Positions 13,486 to 15,079 of a stretch of DNA of 15,079 nucleotides are shown piece after piece. The notes beneath the pieces were generated by a model. The model had not been told where the DNA came from. It saw only the letters and a program-made list of their open reading frames with translations, and searched no databases. Origin of the DNA: an uncultured Frankiales bacterium (GTDB lineage: Bacteria; Actinomycetota; Actinomycetes; Mycobacteriales; SCTD01); contig CAMLIA010000105.1 of assembly GCA_946479905.1 (NCBI GenBank), positions 1 through 15,079 on the forward strand, read 5' to 3'. Position 1 is the stretch's first letter. Each line of letters opens with the position of its first letter. Both the position numbers and the translations under genes were made by a program.

Positions 13486-14433
13486 CTAACCCGCAGTGAC
13501 CTCGCGCAGCTGCTGATCGTCGACGCCGGCCATCAAGGTGCGCCACAGCACGGGGTCGTGGGCGGCCGGGCTGGTCGTGGAGACGAAGGTCGTGATCGCG
13601 TCGGCAAACCCGGACGGACAGGACAACTGGGGCATGTGGCCCGCACGGGCCACGACGTGCAGGCTCACGCCCGGCAGCTCGTCGCACACCTCACGGGCGT
13701 GCGCCACGGGCAGGACCGGGTCGCGTGAACCCCAGACCATCAAGGTCGGGATGGCCGCCGCCAGGTACATCCGGTCACGCGCGCTGACGGCCTGCCCGCG
13801 GTAGTCGACGACCGACCTCAGGGTGCGCAGGAAGGCGGTCCGCGTGGCGCGGTCGCGCAGGCCTTCCCAGATCTGCCCGACCTCCTCGACGTCCGAGGGG
13901 TCGAGCAGCCCGAGCCGGGCGATCAGCCGCGTCGTGGACAGCACGGGACGTCGTACCAGCGCCTGGGACGACAGCGCGATCGCGGGCCCCGCCCCGGGCA
14001 CGCTGGCGAGCCGGAAGACCGGGTTGACCTCCGCCCCGAGCCCGCCCGAGGCGACGAGGACCAGCCGCTCGACCCGCTCCGGGTACTGGTAGGCGAACTG
14101 CTGCGCCACGCCGCCCCCGAGGCTGTGCCCGACGACGGTGGCCCGCTCGACCCCGAGCACCACCATGAGGTCCCGGACGCCGTTGGCGAACCCCCCGACG
14201 CTGTAGTCGGCCCGCGGCTTGTCCGACCCGCCGTGACCGAGCAGGTCAGGGGCGATCACCGTGTACCTGTCCCCGAGCAGCGGCAGGACGGCGTCCCAGG
14301 CGCGGCTGGAGTCCCCGATGCCGTGGATCAGCCACAGCACGGGGGCGGTGCCGAGCCGTGGGCCGGCGACGACGTAGGACCGTCGGTAGCCGTGCAGGAC
14401 TCGGGACTCGCGGCGGATCGGGCAGACGGGCAC
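13486..14433 (-). CDS. Alpha/beta-fold hydrolase
   Basis: A 315-residue alpha/beta hydrolase with a full Ser-Asp-His triad: nucleophile S104 in VGHSLGGG (101-108), D238 in WGSRDPVLP (234-242) and H266 in ARAGHMPQL (262-270). The oxyanion loop is LIHGIGDSS (35-43) and APDLLGHGGSDKP (61-73) is the usual strand-4 turn, which places it with esterases, C-C hydrolases and haloperoxidase-like enzymes. A helical cap spans about 135-215. There is no signal peptide. The start is uncertain: GTG at 14433 is preferred because it gives a normal family N-terminus and has a TAGACA box 8 bases upstream; an open frame reaching 14577 would run into the divergent helicase gene and adds a sequence unlike the family. 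The substrate cannot be inferred. Confidence 0.85.
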   Translation of the reverse strand: MPVCPIRRESRVLHGYRRSYVVAGPRLGTAPVLWLIHGIGDSSRAWDAVLPLLGDRYTVIAPDLLGHGGSDKPRADYSVGGFANGVRDLMVVLGVERATVVGHSLGGGVAQQFAYQYPERVERLVLVASGGLGAEVNPVFRLASVPGAGPAIALSSQALVRRPVLSTTRLIARLGLLDPSDVEEVGQIWEGLRDRATRTAFLRTLRSVVDYRGQAVSARDRMYLAAAIPTLMVWGSRDPVLPVAHAREVCDELPGVSLHVVARAGHMPQLSCPSGFADAITTFVSTTSPAAHDPVLWRTLMAGVDDQQLREVTAG

Positions 14434-14508
14434 GACAGGAGTGTCTACCGCCTGTGTTTCCGGGGCGTGACACGGCGTGCCCTCCGTCAGTCCGTCACCC
14501 GGCTCGCC

Positions 14509-14514
14509 TAGGGT
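14509..14514 (+). promoter_or_regulatory. Probable -10 box (TAGGGT) of the helicase gene
   Basis: TAGGGT lies 28 bases before the TTG start, leaving a leader of roughly 20 bases that contains the ribosome binding site. No clear -35 is visible. Confidence 0.45.
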
Positions 14515-14527
14515 GCGGCGAGCACCT

Positions 14528-14538
14528 GAAGGAAAGAG
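14528..14538 (+). promoter_or_regulatory. Ribosome binding site deciding the TTG start at 14543
   Basis: GAAGGAAAGAG, with the AAGGA core 9 bases before TTG. No ATG or GTG in this frame lies near it, so TTG is the best start. Confidence 0.65.
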
Positions 14539-14542
14539 ATCG

Positions 14543-15079
14543 TTGACCGCCTCGCTCGAAGAAGCACCTGCCTCCACGCCTCTCCGGGCCTGGCAGCGCA
14601 GTGCCCTCGTCAGCTACCTGCGCGCCCAGCCGCGCGACTTCCTCGCCGTCGCCACGCCCGGAGCCGGCAAGACCACGTTCGCGCTGCGGATCGCCTCGGA
14701 GCTGCTCGCGTCCGGCGTCGTGCAGGCCGTCACCGTGGTGGCGCCGACCGAGCACCTCAAGACGCAGTGGGCGCTGGCCGCGGCAGCGGCCGGGATCTCG
14801 CTGGACCCGGGCTTCAAGAACGCGATGGGCGCGACCTCGAGCGACTTCCACGGGGTCGCCGTGACCTACGCCGGGGTGGCCGCGCACCCGCTGCTGCACC
14901 GGGCCCGCACCGAGCGCCGTCGCACCCTGGTCATCCTCGACGAGATCCACCACGCCGGCGACGCGAAGTCCTGGGGTGACGCGGTGCGAGAGGCGTTCGA
15001 GCCGGCGACCCGCCGGCTCGCCCTGACCGGGACGCCGTTCCGGTCCGACACCAACCCGATCCCGTTCGTGCGGTACGAG
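14543..15079 (+). CDS. SF2 DEAD/DEAH-type helicase, 3' partial
   Basis: The first 179 residues of a superfamily 2 helicase; the rest lies beyond the window. In order: a Q-like LRAWQRSAL (14-22), Walker A TPGAGKTTFA (38-47), motif Ia VVAPTEHLKTQW (65-76), GVAVTYAGVA (104-113), Walker B LDEIHHAGD (132-140) and motif III LTGTPFRSD (161-169). The DEIHH box and the compact spacing match the UvrB/XPB/ERCC3-like and restriction-type branch rather than RNA DEAD-box proteins, and ATP-dependent DNA or RNA unwinding is expected. The start is TTG at 14543, supported by a strong ribosome binding site. It is divergent from the alpha/beta hydrolase. Any nuclease or other C-terminal domain cannot be seen. 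Confidence 0.86.
   Translation, partial: MTASLEEAPASTPLRAWQRSALVSYLRAQPRDFLAVATPGAGKTTFALRIASELLASGVVQAVTVVAPTEHLKTQWALAAAAAGISLDPGFKNAMGATSSDFHGVAVTYAGVAAHPLLHRARTERRRTLVILDEIHHAGDAKSWGDAVREAFEPATRRLALTGTPFRSDTNPIPFVRYE

Noticed and set aside
14434..14577. Upstream start at 14577 for the alpha/beta hydrolase
   Set aside because: It would overlap the helicase start and its ribosome binding site, and the added sequence does not look like a hydrolase N-terminus.
1..15079. Mobile elements, CRISPR arrays, tRNA or rRNA genes, defence or toxin-antitoxin pairs
   Set aside because: No transposase, integrase, direct-repeat array, cloverleaf or toxin-like small pair was seen on either strand; the helicase at the end is cut off, so a link to a defence cluster beyond the window cannot be judged.

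Overview
This window is from a high-GC actinomycete chromosome. It has the codon use and tight packing of that group, many GTG starts, and marker families: a mycothiol-dependent formaldehyde dehydrogenase, a ferrochelatase with the cysteine set of Fe-S-containing actinobacterial enzymes, a DUF3097-type protein and a DUF6131-like membrane peptide. The genus cannot be fixed from sequence alone; a Nocardioides-like or related lineage would fit. I see no tRNA, rRNA, insertion sequence, phage gene, CRISPR array or sign of recent transfer. No gap between genes exceeds 150 bases, so this is housekeeping or accessory-metabolic chromosome, not an island.

Layout. (1) Bases 1-2707, plus strand: an unspaced three-gene operon of S-(hydroxymethyl)mycothiol dehydrogenase (5' end cut off), a metallo-beta-lactamase-fold hydrolase and a GT1-type glycosyltransferase. 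It ends at a hairpin facing a GNAT acetyltransferase on the minus strand. (2) 3329-4721: a divergent promoter, then a small unknown protein coupled to a nitronate monooxygenase-type flavoprotein. (3) 4724-5943, minus: a small Cys/His protein coupled to an amidase-signature enzyme, tail to tail with the flavoprotein. (4) 5967-8115, plus: a left-handed beta-helix acyltransferase, then an unknown 131-residue protein abutting coproporphyrin ferrochelatase. (5) 8127-10054, minus: an unknown 259-residue protein coupled to phosphoserine phosphatase SerB. (6) 10105-13181, plus: a DUF3097-like protein coupled to a secreted neutral ceramidase with a C-terminal LASTG sorting signal, ending at a long hairpin. 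(7) 13277-15079: a 48-residue membrane peptide and an alpha/beta hydrolase on the minus strand, then the start of an SF2 helicase on the plus strand.

How expression seems organised. Transcription units alternate in direction. Genes within a unit overlap by GTGA or ATGA, or abut with no spacer, and mostly lack a visible Shine-Dalgarno sequence, which points to translational coupling. Several first genes have a TAGNNT box 6-7 bases before a GTG or ATG start, which is the layout of leaderless transcripts. Three divergent gene pairs start from back-to-back promoters, and in two of them the -10 boxes of the two strands overlap on a shared CTAG. The genes with a leader instead carry a clear purine-rich ribosome binding site.

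I found no convincing new multi-gene system. The leads most worth checking are the shared-CTAG divergent leaderless promoters, the sortase-anchored ceramidase coupled to a Toprim-like DUF3097 protein, the glycosyltransferase in the mycothiol operon, and the unknown proteins coupled to SerB, ferrochelatase, the flavoprotein and the amidase.
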